Below are positions 11,859-23,044 of a stretch of 64,000 nt of DNA, one piece after another (the first letter of the stretch is position 1; every line of letters begins with the position of its first letter). A program made the position numbers and the translations under genes. The notes under the pieces are model-generated. The model saw only the letters and a program-made list of their open reading frames with translations. It ran no database searches and had not been told where the DNA came from. Origin of the DNA: Entonaema liquescens (taxonomy: Eukaryota > Ascomycota > Sordariomycetes > Xylariales > Xylariaceae); the NCBI GenBank assembly GCA_902805475.1, contig CADCSX010000023.1, positions 930,001 to 994,000 of the forward strand. The letters are read 5' to 3'.

Positions 11859-12302
11859 TGTGTCTTAATAGTTTGTAGAAGAGAAGAGAAGAGAAGAGGA
11901 TATATTATGTGAAGAAGCCAATGTCTGTAAAGAATATAGAGTTCACGATAAATTGGTTAAGTTAAGTTGTAAGAGGTAGATGATGAGATACGCGTGGGGT
12001 CGCGGAGGTGGAATTTACTGGCAGAAGTTTGGCTGCAGCTGGTCACGACTGGCTTTTAAAGAGATATACACACAAGACTATAATAACACCCAACTTCCAA
12101 ACATTTTGTAAAGATTATATAGATTTTGAAAAGCAAATGTTCATTAGGCATTATTCGTGAACTACTCTTCTAATCCAAGAGAGTAAGAAGGTATCTTTTT
12201 TTTATATCTAGAGTCGGTCATAACATCCAAACACATCAAGATTCCCCCGACTCCAGGCGTCACTATCATAAGCAATAAAACCACAAGTAAAAAAGAAAGT
12301 CC
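11859..12302. other. Intergenic region between spc25 and mzt1
   Basis: It contains a short GAAGA repeat (about 11880-11898) upstream of the mzt1 start. No gene is seen. Confidence 0.45.
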
Positions 12303-13161
12303 TCATGACTGCATAGCCTCCACAAACAGCTCTCTCATCCCCTTTAATAGCACCGCCAAATCTCTCGTCTCATTAACCCTCTCAAGCACGCGATCGACCT
12401 TCTCACGCTCAAGCTTCGGCCTACAATGGCGAACATCGTAGTCGCGCGACGAGGTACTCAGCTCGAACCAAGCCTCGCGGTCCCAGTCCTTCTCGTCGAC
12501 ATGCGTGTATACGAAGCGTAGCCGGTCCGTCTGTCCCGCGCCCTCGATCTTCAGGCACAGGTTCTGCATCCAGAAGTCGAGCTCCGGCACGTTGAAGCGC
12601 GATTGCGACTCGATGTACTGCGCGTGTGCCCGCTGCGCCGCTAGCCGTGCTTCGATTTCCTTCTGGGTCTCGGCGATTTGCTGTTGCAGTGCGTCCCGTG
12701 TGCTCTTGTTGCGGTCCCGCTGCTCGGTGAGCGAGGCGATTGCGGCTTGCATTTCGCGCGTCTCGGCGGCTTCTTTCGATATCATCTGCTGGTGCGTACT
12801 GGTCTTGTGCTGGAGGATTTCCATGTCCTTCTTCTTCATGCGCTGGTCCTCTGTTCCGTCACAATACTCGTTAGTCTTCCTTATTACCTATATAATGTGA
12901 TATATGCTATGAGGGGTGTGTTGGCCTACCTTGTAATTCGGCAACGTTCATTCGGAACTGATTGCGCTCCTCGAGAACGCGCTTTCGCCCCTGTTCGATA
13001 AAGGCATCGAATTTCGCGCTGAACTTGGCCATGCGATCGCGCAGCTCGTCGAAGCCGAAATTGATACTCGGCAAGGAGTCTGCCATGGAGGGGGCTGTCG
13101 CCGATAGCGTTTGCCGACCGCTTAGGCTCGATGATAAGGATGATTCAAATGCGGATGCCAT
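12303..13161 (-). CDS. spc25: Kinetochore protein Spc25
   Basis: Two exons, 13161-12930 and 12850-12303, joined across a 79-nt intron (Q-E-D-Q-R-M at the junction), encode 259 residues. The N terminus is Ser-rich, residues about 40-150 form a long coiled coil, and the C terminus is the globular Spc25 domain, with NVPELDFWMQNLCLKIEGAG, RLRFVYTHVDEKDW and REAWFELSTSSRDYDV. Spc25 pairs with Spc24 in the Ndc80 complex, which links centromeric chromatin to microtubules. The internal start at 13161 is preferred over upstream non-ATG frame extension because the conserved sequence starts there. Confidence 0.94.
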
Positions 13162-13893
13162 TTTCGAGTGTTTGATCTTGTAATTCGATAATATGATTTT
13201 GCTTCGGATTGTAGGTGTTGAGGAATTAATCAATTCTATTGCTTTGCAACGATTGGTGGTGGTTAGTGGTTAGTGGTTAGTGGTTAACTGTGTGGTAGTG
13301 CCTGTCAAATGCATTCATAAATCCAACTTTGGTTCACAAACCCAGCGCCACCTCGTAAATGTTTATGTTCGTTGCCGAGCGGCGCTAGACTCGGCAGAAC
13401 CCACTTAAAAGGTACTCCAACAACTACCACTTATACAAACTCATGTTTCAATAGAACACCAGTAAATATATTTCTGCTTCTTTTGAAGTGGGTTAAACGA
13501 AGTTATATATACTCTCATTCATACCCCGACTCCTTTAATCGAGTAGCTCTTCTGAAAGGAGTATTAGGTACTCGTTACTTAACCAGCAGTTGAAGGTTCA
13601 TTAGGTAATAAGCTAAAGGTTACGCAGAGGCTTACGCGATAAGATAATGCGTAAGACGCGCTTTTCGAGGTCCAACTATTTCCTATTTCAACATTTTTTA
13701 CTTCTCACTCTCTGCTAGTGAATTTTGATTCTTAGCACCGACCTCATATTTTAAACACTTCTTTTCCGAGGGTCTTAAACGCATTCTTCTACGGCGGATC
13801 CTGAAATACATTCTTTGGCTCTTCAAGCCATCGCTATGTACGGCAAACAACGATTAATATCCGAGAAGACATCTATCGAGCCTGGCTCTCCGA
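13162..13893. other. Divergent promoter region with TTAGTGG repeats
   Basis: A tandem GGTTAGTGGTTAGT-type repeat lies at about 13257-13286, upstream of spc25. Nothing else is recognised. Confidence 0.45.
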
Positions 13894-16800
13894 ATGACTG
13901 ACCGTCAAGTTACTGAATCATCTTTTGGACTCGCAGGACGCCTTTCACATATACCCTATAAACTAGGCAAGGCGGAGGATTGCGGATGGCAATCCACAAG
14001 GAACTTGACTCAGAATAGTAAGTTCATATAACTAATTCTCATCTCATTCCAAAATGTCTTATTAACACATTTCAAAGCACCAGTATTCAAGGAACTTGGC
14101 CCCTGCAAAACATGGTTTGCGGCGCCTGATACTGATGATGTTCCACCTCTTACTTCATCAACTGACGTCCCATGGGAGGCAAGCCGAAGACAGCAAAAAT
14201 GGCTATTGAAAGCCCACCCTGAAGCCCACCTGGGAAATGAATGCATCCGTGACGAATTATTGTCGTCACTTTCATCTGGCCAATTTGATGAGGGTGAACC
14301 CCAGGATTCATCTCTCTTTGCGATCGGCGAACTAACCGATACGAGCAATTCAAAGAGAACCTCTAGCGCACCCTTAATAGTAACTGTTACTGGTGAAGCA
14401 AAAGACGTCCTCCGTCTGGCCAAGCCAAGTACAGAAGAATGGCAATGGGGTAACGATGATAGTGTATCATTACGAGCTTCGGATTTAACGGAAGCAGATG
14501 AATCCATTCTCTACAGGGAGGAAGAACTTGCAGGACCTATTCGCCGTCTGAAAACTGTGGTCGACTCAAAGAGATACGATCCGACGCGGTGGGTTGTCGT
14601 CCAAAGGGACTCCGGGACCCGAGTATTTCGGCCTGAATACCGCAGAACTCCGACGATATCCGATTATACTAATGTGGAATCAACTTCTCGTATTGCTGCA
14701 AGCCCATTGTTCTCCCTCTCAAAAGGACAAACTGGAGGGAGCCCACATTCAGATACATCCTTCAATCCCAGTATCAGGTCGAAACCGCCCCAGTTGGGGC
14801 TTATTGATGAATGTGGGGTCTGGAGTATCTGGGATGTCGCTCATACCAGAATCAAAACTGGAAAGCCGCGTGTGAGCCTTAGCAAATGTGGTCATATTGA
14901 AAACGGTGTTTTAAGTCACTTGCCCTCCAAAGGTACAGGGACAGCGCAATGGCACAAGATATTATGGGTTGGCAGCCTGGGAGGCTTGGAAGAATCGCAA
15001 GCTTTTGATTTTGAGGAAGATGCTGATGTTGCTGAGGTCCAAGGGTCTTTTCCGCAGCTTGTGCGATCTTCGACATTGCTCTTGTGCAATTCGAAGCTGG
15101 TTAGGCTGCTAGATCTCACGAATAACGTATTTCTCCCTGATTTACCCCTTTTAGCGGAGAGAGATCGAGATATCATTCTGGATGTGCATACAAATCTGCA
15201 AGACACCCAATATATCTTCGTTTTAACTACATCAAAGTTGTTCGTAGTAAGGATATACTCTACCCAAGGGCAGGACTGGGGTGAGGCACGCAAAACCTCT
15301 ACTATTGTTCTTTCGATATCTCACTTTAGAGACAGCTTCGACCGAAGCTTAAAGCTTACAGTCACCCCAGGTGCCGCATTGTCTGGACATATCACTTCCC
15401 TAATCTCCGTATACTCCAGAAATAACAGTCAGGTTGACCTCTATTCTGTCAACATGCAGAAAAGGAACCCTTCCAGGGTGGCCTATCATCGCGAGACAGT
15501 TTCATTAGGTGTCTTTCATGGCTCATCCCCAAGCATAGCTCCCCTGGGCATATGTTTATATCCCACGCCAATCTTTCTGAAACCTTCGACCACACCGACT
15601 CCATTTGCGCGGAGTCTTGTGCGACAAGACGTTCGGTTTTATCAGCTTTTCGCTATGATGAGAGATACCCGTCTCGTAGTTACTCTCTGCGCGTCTGCAT
15701 CTACGCTACCCGTTAATCAGATACAGCCCCCCGACCACAGAGTGTCCCAGACTAAGAACCAGATCAACGAACGGAGAAGGTTATTGAAATATATGACCTC
15801 CCATTTCGTTGTGCCGGATGATATCAGAGTGGATGGTCATGAAGATGGAAGCGCCCAGGATATTGCAAAAAGATTTTACCCAAGGCCGACGATACGAAGA
15901 CCACTTGGGATGTTTTACGAGTACATTTGTACAACTTTCGCAGGCCAGGTTGACAGAAGTCAGCAGTCTTCCGGGGAAGAGAATTTTGGTTCTAACCCGT
16001 TCGGCCACATTCGTTCTACTATCGAGCGCGCTATTAGAGATGGGACTATGCCTGCCACTACTCTGTAAGCTTTATCTACATCTCTCGAAGTTTCCAAAAC
16101 TAATCGTAGCAAGTTTCGAAATGATGGAAGACCTGACATTACCGATTGATTTGAGACATGCTGCTACCGAGTGGGACTTTGAAATAGAACAGCTCGGGCA
16201 TAGTAACCCTGACATGGCATTAATCGCATTGAATCGGCCACTCAGCCAGGTTACCGGGCCAGCGAATTCACTGCAGGGACTATTTTCTACCTTTCTCAAC
16301 TTGGCAGCTGGCTCTAGTTTAAGTGAAGAGAGTCAAAATCAGATGCAAGAAGCAAGAGCCACTATATTCCGACAAATGGCATGTGATGTTTACCTGTCCC
16401 TCTTTGGGCTGGTTCATCGTCAAGTAGAGTGGAGGCCAGCCCAGCGATCTCTTACCGAGGAGCTAGAAAGCATGGCCATCGACAGTCAGCCAGAAAGCCG
16501 TATGGGGACTTCGTCAAGATCACAATCCGAGGTGCTTATGTTAGAACTCAATACGCCTAGAGCGGAAACTCAGGGTGAAGATCCAGCCATGGCTCTTTTG
16601 AGGTCATACACGGGAACGGGCAAATTTGTACCAGCTAAACGTACAGTGCTTCTGGACAAATGGGAGGTCGGGGCTAGCCCTGATACTTACGTGTTCGATC
16701 TCGAGAGAGATAAGGAGGTGACTCCCGGAATGCAAAAGAGAGTAAAGCAGCTGGCTCGCGAGAATCGGAAAAGGCGCAGGGCAGAAACGCTTCTTCAGAT

Positions 16801-17014
16801 GCAGAAGGATAAGGAACCGAGTCTACCAGCTACCCAGCCAGTGCCAGATACCCGCTTCTTCAACCAGCATAGCCAACCAGTTGCATTTTCTTCACAGACA
16901 CAAGCTTTGATGTCCGACCCGTTGCAGACTATGTCTCAGCCAATACCAGGTATTTTTGGTCGAAGAGAAGAGCGACCGAAGAAAAAGGTCAAGAAGCGGA
17001 AAGGGGGGTTTTGA
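13894..17014 (+). CDS. rrn6: RNA polymerase I initiation factor Rrn6
   Basis: Three exons, 13894-14017, 14078-16064 and 16114-17014, keep phase and give 1003 residues. The first exon supplies the N terminus (M-T-D-R-Q-V-T-E), which joins to V-F-K-E-L-G-P-C. The second intron ends at CAAG rather than the nearer TAG, which sits too close to the ACTAAT branch point and would break the frame. The middle has the beta-propeller-like Rrn6/TAF1C region (WHKILWVGSLGG, PQLVRSSTLLLCNSKLVRLL, YIFVLTTSKLFVVRIY), and the C terminus is the basic tail QPIPGIFGRREERPKKKVKK seen in Rrn6. Family role: Rrn6 with Rrn7 and Rrn11 forms the core factor that recruits Pol I to the rDNA promoter. Confidence 0.92.
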
Positions 17015-17571
17015 CAGCGTCTATATATAGAAGTATCAGTATTTTTAACGTAATAAATCTATCGAGTCTGTCACCTTTCTAAGGGATGCTTACACTGGGC
17101 TGATGTTAGAGCTATATGTTTACTAGGAGTCGGATGTTATAGTCTTGGGACTGAATCATTGTGCTATCCCTTACAGGTTATCTTTACCGTGCTTTTATGA
17201 GGAATAAGAAAGCAATATTATTAACTGCCTGCTCAGCTCGTCCATAGAACAAGTATGAGATATCCTTTCGGAAATTGAAAAGAGTAAAATGAGCTTTACA
17301 CTCTCAGATATTGGCTATATAAAACTACACGAACTACCTACCTAGCATACTAATACCCAGGTACTGTATCAATTAACCGCATCTACCCGCATTTGCCGAG
17401 TACATGAAATGCAATTACCCGATCTATCACTTCCCACGACCAAGTTCGCAACACACTTTCTTCATCTCATTGAATCAAACAAGGCCCAAAAACAATTAAA
17501 CTTTTCCAAGAGCTAAGATCATCTCATTAAATAATTGTCGGAACACCCACTATTGGGAGTCAACTGCCGAT
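17015..17571. other. Intergenic region
   Basis: AT-rich spacer between rrn6 and the PITH gene; no feature is seen. Confidence 0.45.
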
Positions 17572-17904
17572 ATGTCTGCTTGCCGTGACGAACACGACCA
17601 CGGTGACCACGGCCATGGTGGACACCATGACCATGAGCACGACCACTCGGATGATATAACGCCCGCGCTGCAGCATAGCTTATACCAGCACATCGTCTTC
17701 GACCAGATCACCACGCTGAATGAGACGGAAACGGGCTCCGGTCGGGATATCGTCAAGAAGACGTGGGCGGAGAGCGGAGAGCTGGTCCCGGAGCTCAAGA
17801 GCGACGCTGATGAGCAGGTCATTATAAATGTGCCGTAAGTATTTTCCCTCTGTTTTTTATTTTATTTAGGAAATTGTATTGTGTTATTATGTTCATTTAT
17901 TGTG

Positions 17905-17939
<35 letters not shown>

Positions 17940-18431
17940 ATAAGTATGCAATGTGTGTTCCTCATACATCTGTCTGTTCTTAACTCCCCTCATGTCACTC
18001 ACTCACTCACCCGCCCCAGCTTCACCGGCCAAGTCAAACTGCACTCGATCCTGCTGCGCGCGCCCCCCGACTCCAGCGCGCCGCGCACGCTGAAAGTGTT
18101 CGCGAACCGGGAAGACGTCGACTTCGAAGTCGCCTCGGAGCTGACCCCGACACAGACGCTCGAGCTGTCGCAGGTCAACAGCGTGCAGGAGGTGCCCGTG
18201 CGGCGGGCGCTGTTCGGCAACGTGCGGCGGCTGGCGCTGTTCTTCGAGGACAATTTCGGCGAGGAGAGTACCCGGATCTCGTACCTCGGGTTCAAGGGCG
18301 ATTGGATGCCCGTCGGTAGAGCGCCGGCGAATATTCTGTACGAGGCCGCGCCGAATCCGAGCGATCACCCGCTTAGGGGCACGGCGACGCAGAGGCAGCA
18401 GTTTGGGAATTCGTTTGGGAGGGGCCAGTGA
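17572..18431 (+). CDS. PITH domain protein (PITHD1/thioredoxin-like C-terminal family)
   Basis: Two exons, 17572-17834 and 18020-18431, give 224 residues. The N terminus is a His/Asp/Gly-rich stretch (about residues 5-27). The remainder is a complete PITH domain: LYQHIVFDQITTLNE, then VKLHSILLRAPPDSSAPRTL, the motif FANREDVDFE, and SYLGFKGDWMP near the end. PITH is the proteasome-interacting domain found in TXNL1 and as a stand-alone protein (PITHD1). This protein lacks a thioredoxin domain and so is the stand-alone type. The unusually long 185-nt intron carries a TA/TG microsatellite (17901-17940). The His-rich N terminus could bind metal, but that is only inference. Confidence 0.9.
17901..17942. 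repeat. TA/TG dinucleotide microsatellite in PITH intron
   Basis: About seven TA units followed by about ten TG units inside the PITH gene intron. Confidence 0.9.
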
Positions 18432-18679
18432 GGGGGTAAGAGATGGGGGGAAGGACAGAATTACCGGGGCTTTGGGGACTAACTAGATTTACTCCATTTC
18501 ATCGGAAGAGGGAGGAAGATGAGAATTCCTGGTTTTATGGACAGGGGCTGGTTGAGAAAAGGGGCTCGGTGGGCAAGCACTCAGTGCAGGAGGAGCATTA
18601 TATCCTACGGCATCTACGTTACTGACATGTCATTACAAAGTTCTGTGTTACTTCGGTACGGTAATTCATTCGTTCTTTT

Positions 18680-19617
18680 TTACATGAAGTCGTCTTCCCA
18701 GTTCTCGTCCCTATTCTGGTTGCTCGAGGCCTCCATGTTCTCTTCCGTAAACAATTCATCGTAGGCGTGGTCCTTCTGCCACTTCTTCTCCTGCCTCTCC
18801 TTTAGGACTTTGGCCTCTTCCTTCTTCTACAGACGTTTCATTAATACGGGGTATCCTACAAGGAGATAGGCGATAAAACTTACCCGTTGTTGTTGGGCGG
18901 CCTGGTCTCGCTTCCTAAGCTCCCTGCGATGGTCTTCTCTCTCCTGTTGCAGATCGGGTTGCTTCTCTACCTTGGTCTTGTTGAGCCGGTTGATAATGAC
19001 ATTCTCTCGCTGGGCTACGAGGACCCTCTTGACCTTGCGCTGGTCCTTGAAGCTCACTTGGCCGACGGCCATGCTTCCGTCCTTCTTTAGATTGGACCAA
19101 GGCGTGTAGATAATAGTGATATTATCCTTCTTGTTGCCCTCGATGGAGTTGGCCTTGGTAAGCTGTGCCAAGTCCGTGACCAGGTCCTGTGGTATATTGT
19201 CCCAGGTGTCGCCCTCATTGAGTCTTAGATAGATATGCGCGCTGGAAAGTTTGTCCACGTGGAACTGCTCATAACAACCCCTATCGCATGAGATTCGGGA
19301 CACTTTCCAAGTTTGTAGTTAAACATTGTTTAGGAATTTTCATACCCTAAGGAGAAAGAATATGAATATCGTTTACTTATTTGATCTAAATCGAAGATAA
19401 GAGATAATGACGCTACTTACCAGACGTCTTCTTCCCAACCGTATTTGATCAACTCCTCATCTTCGCGAAAGTTGTCAGTACGTGGTGTAGTTGGCATGGG
19501 TCTGACTTAGACGCCTTAGACGGGGGGATGTGAAGATCACCCACTCTCGAATTTGTCCTTGCCGACGTAGACGAACGCCGGAGGATCGACAACTGTCGAT
19601 TTAAAGTAGTAAACCAT
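18680..19617 (-). CDS. CCDC25/Jlp2 homologue (NFACT-R domain), with an irregular splice junction
   Basis: Exons read 19617-19545 (M-V-Y-Y-F-K-S-T-V-V), 19460-19421 (N-E-E-L-I-K-Y-G-W-E-E-D-V), 19264-18884 (FHVDKLSSAHIYLRLNEGD, then NITIIYTPWSNLKKDGSM) and 18826-18680 (acidic/Lys-rich coiled tail ending N-W-E-D-D-F-M). This is the whole CCDC25 family layout, about 213 residues: an NFACT-R domain followed by a coiled coil. The animal family member is described as binding extracellular DNA; the fungal role is unclear. The oddity is at 19421/19264. Exon 2 ends in TG and exon 3 starts TTC, so one G is missing to make the invariant W-F. A 1-nt exon at 19346, an alternative acceptor at 19281 (inserting G-C-Y-E-Q), or a base missing from the assembly are the options. 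Confidence 0.85.
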
Positions 19618-20018
19618 ATTTATGTAAGTACCGTATATAAGGTATTTAATGTAAAAATAAAATTTCTTTCTTGAAAGATTTGAGATGTGAAGGAGTAAAA
19701 ATGTACTTTTTCAGCAGGCGCAGAGAGCCATGCTTCTTCTTCAGCGCGGGCCTATAGATCTACGCTTACTCCCCCAACCTAATCGATTGGGGGTACGTAC
19801 TACCCCACCGCAGATTTCCCGAAAAAGTTCCCAGGGACCCACCCGACATTTTTCGACTTTAGACCAAAGCTTCAACTACCTCATATCCAATCTCGAATTG
19901 CCCCATTACATTAATGCCTGTCATCTGCCCGGTATACCGGAAAACTAGCAAATAAAATAGCCCGGTCTATAAAGGTTCCTGGGGGAATTGGGAGTCAAGC
20001 ATCGAGCTCCCAGCGACA
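19618..20018. promoter_or_regulatory. Divergent promoter between CCDC25 homologue and mitochondrial uL3
   Basis: A TATAAA-like box lies at 19966-19971, about 50 nt before the uL3m start codon. No other motif is claimed. Confidence 0.35.
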
Positions 20019-21071
20019 ATGGCATCCCGACTGCCAACCCGCTGGGCAGCTGCCCTCACCAAGTCCTGCTTGCTGGGCAACACCCGAGTCCTCGTCACCG
20101 AACGCCACACGCTCCTCCCGCGCACAGCGAAGCGCGGCGTCAAGTACGGCTGGTCGACGGCCAACCCACGCACTCGGCCCACGCGCTTCAACCAGCAGAG
20201 CGCCGGTCTGCCCGCGCCCACGGCGGGCCCGGCCGCGGCCCTGGCGCGCAAGAAGCAGTCGACGCCGCTACGGACGGGCATCCTAGCTACCAAGAAGGGT
20301 GTCTCGGCCATGTACAGCGCGAATGGACGGCGTACCCCCTGTACCATCCTGCAGATGGACCAGGTGCAGGTCGTCGCTGTGAAGACCCGTGCTACGAATG
20401 GTTACTGGGCTCTCCAGATCGGCTGCGGACAGAAGGAGCCGGATAACACGCCTGCGCCGATGCTGGGTTACTTCGAGGCCAAGGGGATTGCGCCTAAGCG
20501 CCACCTCTCTGAGTTCAAGGTACGCGGCGAGGAGGGGCTACTACCTGTTGGCGTGCAGCTTCAACCGGATTGGTTCAAGGTTGGCCAGTTTGTCGATGCT
20601 AGGAGCGACAGCCGAGGTATGGGATTTGCGGGTGGTATGAAGAGGCACGGTTTCGCCGGTCAGGAGGCCAGTCACGGTAACTCCAAGAACCACAGGACAA
20701 TCGGTACGTCGGGTCCCAGTCAGGGCGGTGGTTCGCGTGTGCACCCCGGCAAGAAGATGCCCGGGCGTATGGGTGGAGAAAGAGTTACGATCCAAAACCT
20801 ACGAGTGCTAAAGGTGGACAACGAGACGGGTACTGTCGTGGTGAACGGACATGTGGCGGGACCTAAGGGCTGCATAGTGATGTTGGCGGATGCTATCAAG
20901 AAGGACCCGCCGGCCGAGACGTTCATCGAGAAGGCTAGGAGGTTGATGCTGGAGCGGAATCAAGGCCACGAGGCGCAGCTACAAGCGGCGCGGGAAAGAC
21001 ATCTGGAATTAAAAGAGTTGAGGAAGACGGGCAGGATAGGAAGTGTTGTGGCTATGCCGGCCATATTGTAG
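20019..21071 (+). CDS. Mitochondrial large-subunit ribosomal protein uL3m
   Basis: A single-exon frame of 350 residues. The N terminus is Arg/Thr-rich and lacks acids (MASRLPTRWAAALTKSCLLG), as expected for a mitochondrial targeting sequence. The body is a bacterial-type L3: TGILATKKGVSAMY, CTILQMDQVQVVAVKT, the loop GMKRHGFAGQEASHGNSKNH and SRVHPGKKMPGRMGGERVT. It corresponds to yeast Mrpl9 and supports the peptidyl-transferase region of the mitoribosome. About 60 residues of charged C-terminal extension follow the L3 fold, as in other fungal mitochondrial L3 proteins. Confidence 0.95.
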   Translation: MASRLPTRWAAALTKSCLLGNTRVLVTERHTLLPRTAKRGVKYGWSTANPRTRPTRFNQQSAGLPAPTAGPAAALARKKQSTPLRTGILATKKGVSAMYSANGRRTPCTILQMDQVQVVAVKTRATNGYWALQIGCGQKEPDNTPAPMLGYFEAKGIAPKRHLSEFKVRGEEGLLPVGVQLQPDWFKVGQFVDARSDSRGMGFAGGMKRHGFAGQEASHGNSKNHRTIGTSGPSQGGGSRVHPGKKMPGRMGGERVTIQNLRVLKVDNETGTVVVNGHVAGPKGCIVMLADAIKKDPPAETFIEKARRLMLERNQGHEAQLQAARERHLELKELRKTGRIGSVVAMPAIL

Positions 21072-21229
21072 AATATATACTACATTTGTACCATATACAA
21101 TGATGATGTACACGAATCTCCGGCCCCAAGCAATGGTAAGGCCTTGTAGGTTGTCCGCTCTACCGACTTATACCTTGACTTATCTTCCTCTCACTTCAAG
21201 GGCTAAATTAGAAGCGACATACTCTAGTG

Positions 21230-22052
21230 TCAGCCGTGAGGTTTACTCATACCCCAGCTCCCTGGGGCTGCATAGAGTGTTCTACCACCCCAACACAGTT
21301 CTCCTTTCCTGGGAATGCACACCCAACAGTAGTATCTCAACGGAGACCACAAAACACCCTCACTTAAGCTGCTGTCTAAACCCCTCGTCGCCTCCTCCCT
21401 CTCATCCTCATCCATGGGGAACGCGGGCGCGGCCCTAAACGGGTCGTCGCCATCGAGCAGGTCGATCTTCCTGCCGTCGGGGGTCTCGAGGCTCCACTCG
21501 GTGGTCTCGAAGACGCCCTTGGGGGTGGGCCGGAAGCTGGCGAAGCGCATGACGGCGGTGGACCGGGTGCCCTTGACGGGGAAGCGGATGTCGATGCGCC
21601 CACGCAGCTGGTTCATCTCGCCGGCGATCCACGGGATCTGGTGCTTGAAGTAGATCTCGTCGCCGAGTAGCTCGCGGGCGCGCGGGTTCGTGCGTAACGC
21701 GTATAAGGTAGAGGCGACGATCGGGCTCGATAGCTTTTGGTAGTTGAAGATGGCGATGCTGGAGACGCCGATCAGGGCGAGGAATATGGGGAATGTGCGC
21801 CCCCAGCGGAAGGTGTTAATGTCTAGGGCTGGGTGGTTAGTTAGGTAGTTGCATGTGTTTAGTCTATGCTAGTTATAGAGATGTAAAGGAGGACAGACTT
21901 GGGAGCTCCCGATCTGGACGTCGTTCCATCAGCGGTCCATCCCCAGGTTTAGGTGCTGAGACCAGCGTTCTCCTTTGGACTTGATTCCTAGTAGACTTAG
22001 ATTGGTTTTGTAGTAATGTAAGCGCCCTCCGGCGCATTAATCTAGACCACAT
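21230..22052 (-). CDS. coa1: Cytochrome c oxidase assembly protein Coa1
   Basis: Two exons, 22052-21899 and 21828-21230, give 250 residues. Exon 1 encodes a basic mitochondrial presequence (MWSRLMRRRALTLLQNQSKS) followed by the P-L-M-x-R-R-x-D-R-E-L-P segment. Exon 2 has one transmembrane helix (about residues 60-80: FPIFLALIGVSSIAIFN), YQKLSSPIVASTLYALR, LLGDEIYFK, IPWIAGEMNQLRGRIDIRFP and TTEWSLETPDGRKIDLLDGD, which match Coa1. Family role: Coa1 sits in the inner membrane and stabilises newly made Cox1 in early complex IV assembly. Twelve upstream in-frame residues from 22088 are possible, but the presequence fits the 22052 start better. The last 40-50 residues after G-L-D-S-S-L are not conserved as far as I can tell and may be a frame extension. 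Confidence 0.88.
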
Positions 22053-22471
22053 ATTATCGTCGATTGAATAACCTTGAGGTATCCCCAAGATCTTTCTCTC
22101 GTTAAGTCAAACTCGAAAGATGGTACTTCCTTAAGAGCTGCATCCTACCTTGAAATCATACTACACTGGTACGTACCCCAGTTCCGGAATCCGAAGTGGA
22201 GTCTGGAGTGAGCCACAGATGGATCCTTCAAGCCACTCGCTCTTATCTAATCAAACTTAGATAAACGACCTCAGGCTAAGACTAAGCAAGTAGGCGGGTC
22301 CACTCCTGTTAGGGCAACATCAAAAATTTGTAGCCCACCAACATTCTTTTTTTTTTTTGCAACGCAATTTCAACTTCCTAGGAAATCGTGAACCTCCGCC
22401 TCAATTCCAACACCAAACTCTTTCGTCCACCTAATTCTTCTCTCGCCCAACGCCCGACGCCCACCGACAAA
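22053..22471. promoter_or_regulatory. Divergent promoter between coa1 and uL24
   Basis: About 420 bp with an 11-nt T run (about 22349-22359) in the probable uL24 leader. No defined transcription factor site is claimed. Confidence 0.35.
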
Positions 22472-23044
22472 ATGACGAAGGTTAACTCCGGTATGTCTGA
22501 TATATACACTTCCACCACCAATTCCTCCGCACTTGGGGTTGTCAATTGATGCTAATGAATGTTGCGTAAAAGGTATCGCCAGCTCGCGACGAAAGTCGAG
22601 AAAGGCGCACTTCGGTGCGTCTTCCGGCGAGCGCCGTGTCATCATGAGCGCTCCCCTCAGCAAGGAGCTGCGTGAGAAGTACAACGTAAGTTTCTTCCTC
22701 TTTTACTTGCTGTTAATACCTCCTGTAAAAAAAAAAACCATTTCTCTAACGCCCCCCCGTAGGTCCGCAGCATCCCCGTCCGAAAGGACGACGAGGTCAC
22801 CATCGTCCGAGGCACCAACAAGGGCCGCGAGGGCAAGGTCACCGCCGTCTACCGCCTCAAGTACCAGATCCACATCGAGCGCGTCACCCGCGACAAGGCC
22901 TCGGGCCAGAGCGTGCCCCTCGGCATCCATCCCAGCAAGGTCGTCATCACCAAGCTGAAGCTCGACAAGGACCGCGAGAACATCCTGGAGCGCATCAAGG
23001 TTGGCCGCGAGCTTCGATCTAAGGGCAAGGCCGCCGCCAAATAA
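22472..23044 (+). CDS. rpl26: Cytosolic ribosomal protein uL24 (L26)
   Basis: Three exons, 22472-22490, 22573-22685 and 22763-23044, give 137 residues. The spliced N terminus is M-T-K-V-N-S-G-I-A-S-S-R-R-K-S-R-K. The KOW-type core reads VRSIPVRKDDEVTIVRGTNK, GREGKVTAVYRLKYQIHIER and SVPLGIHPSKVVITKLKLDK. This is eukaryotic L26, on the solvent side of the 60S subunit near the polypeptide exit tunnel. As is usual for fungal ribosomal protein genes, an intron falls just after the first few codons (six complete codons here). The second intron carries A-rich and C-rich runs just before its acceptor. Confidence 0.96.
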
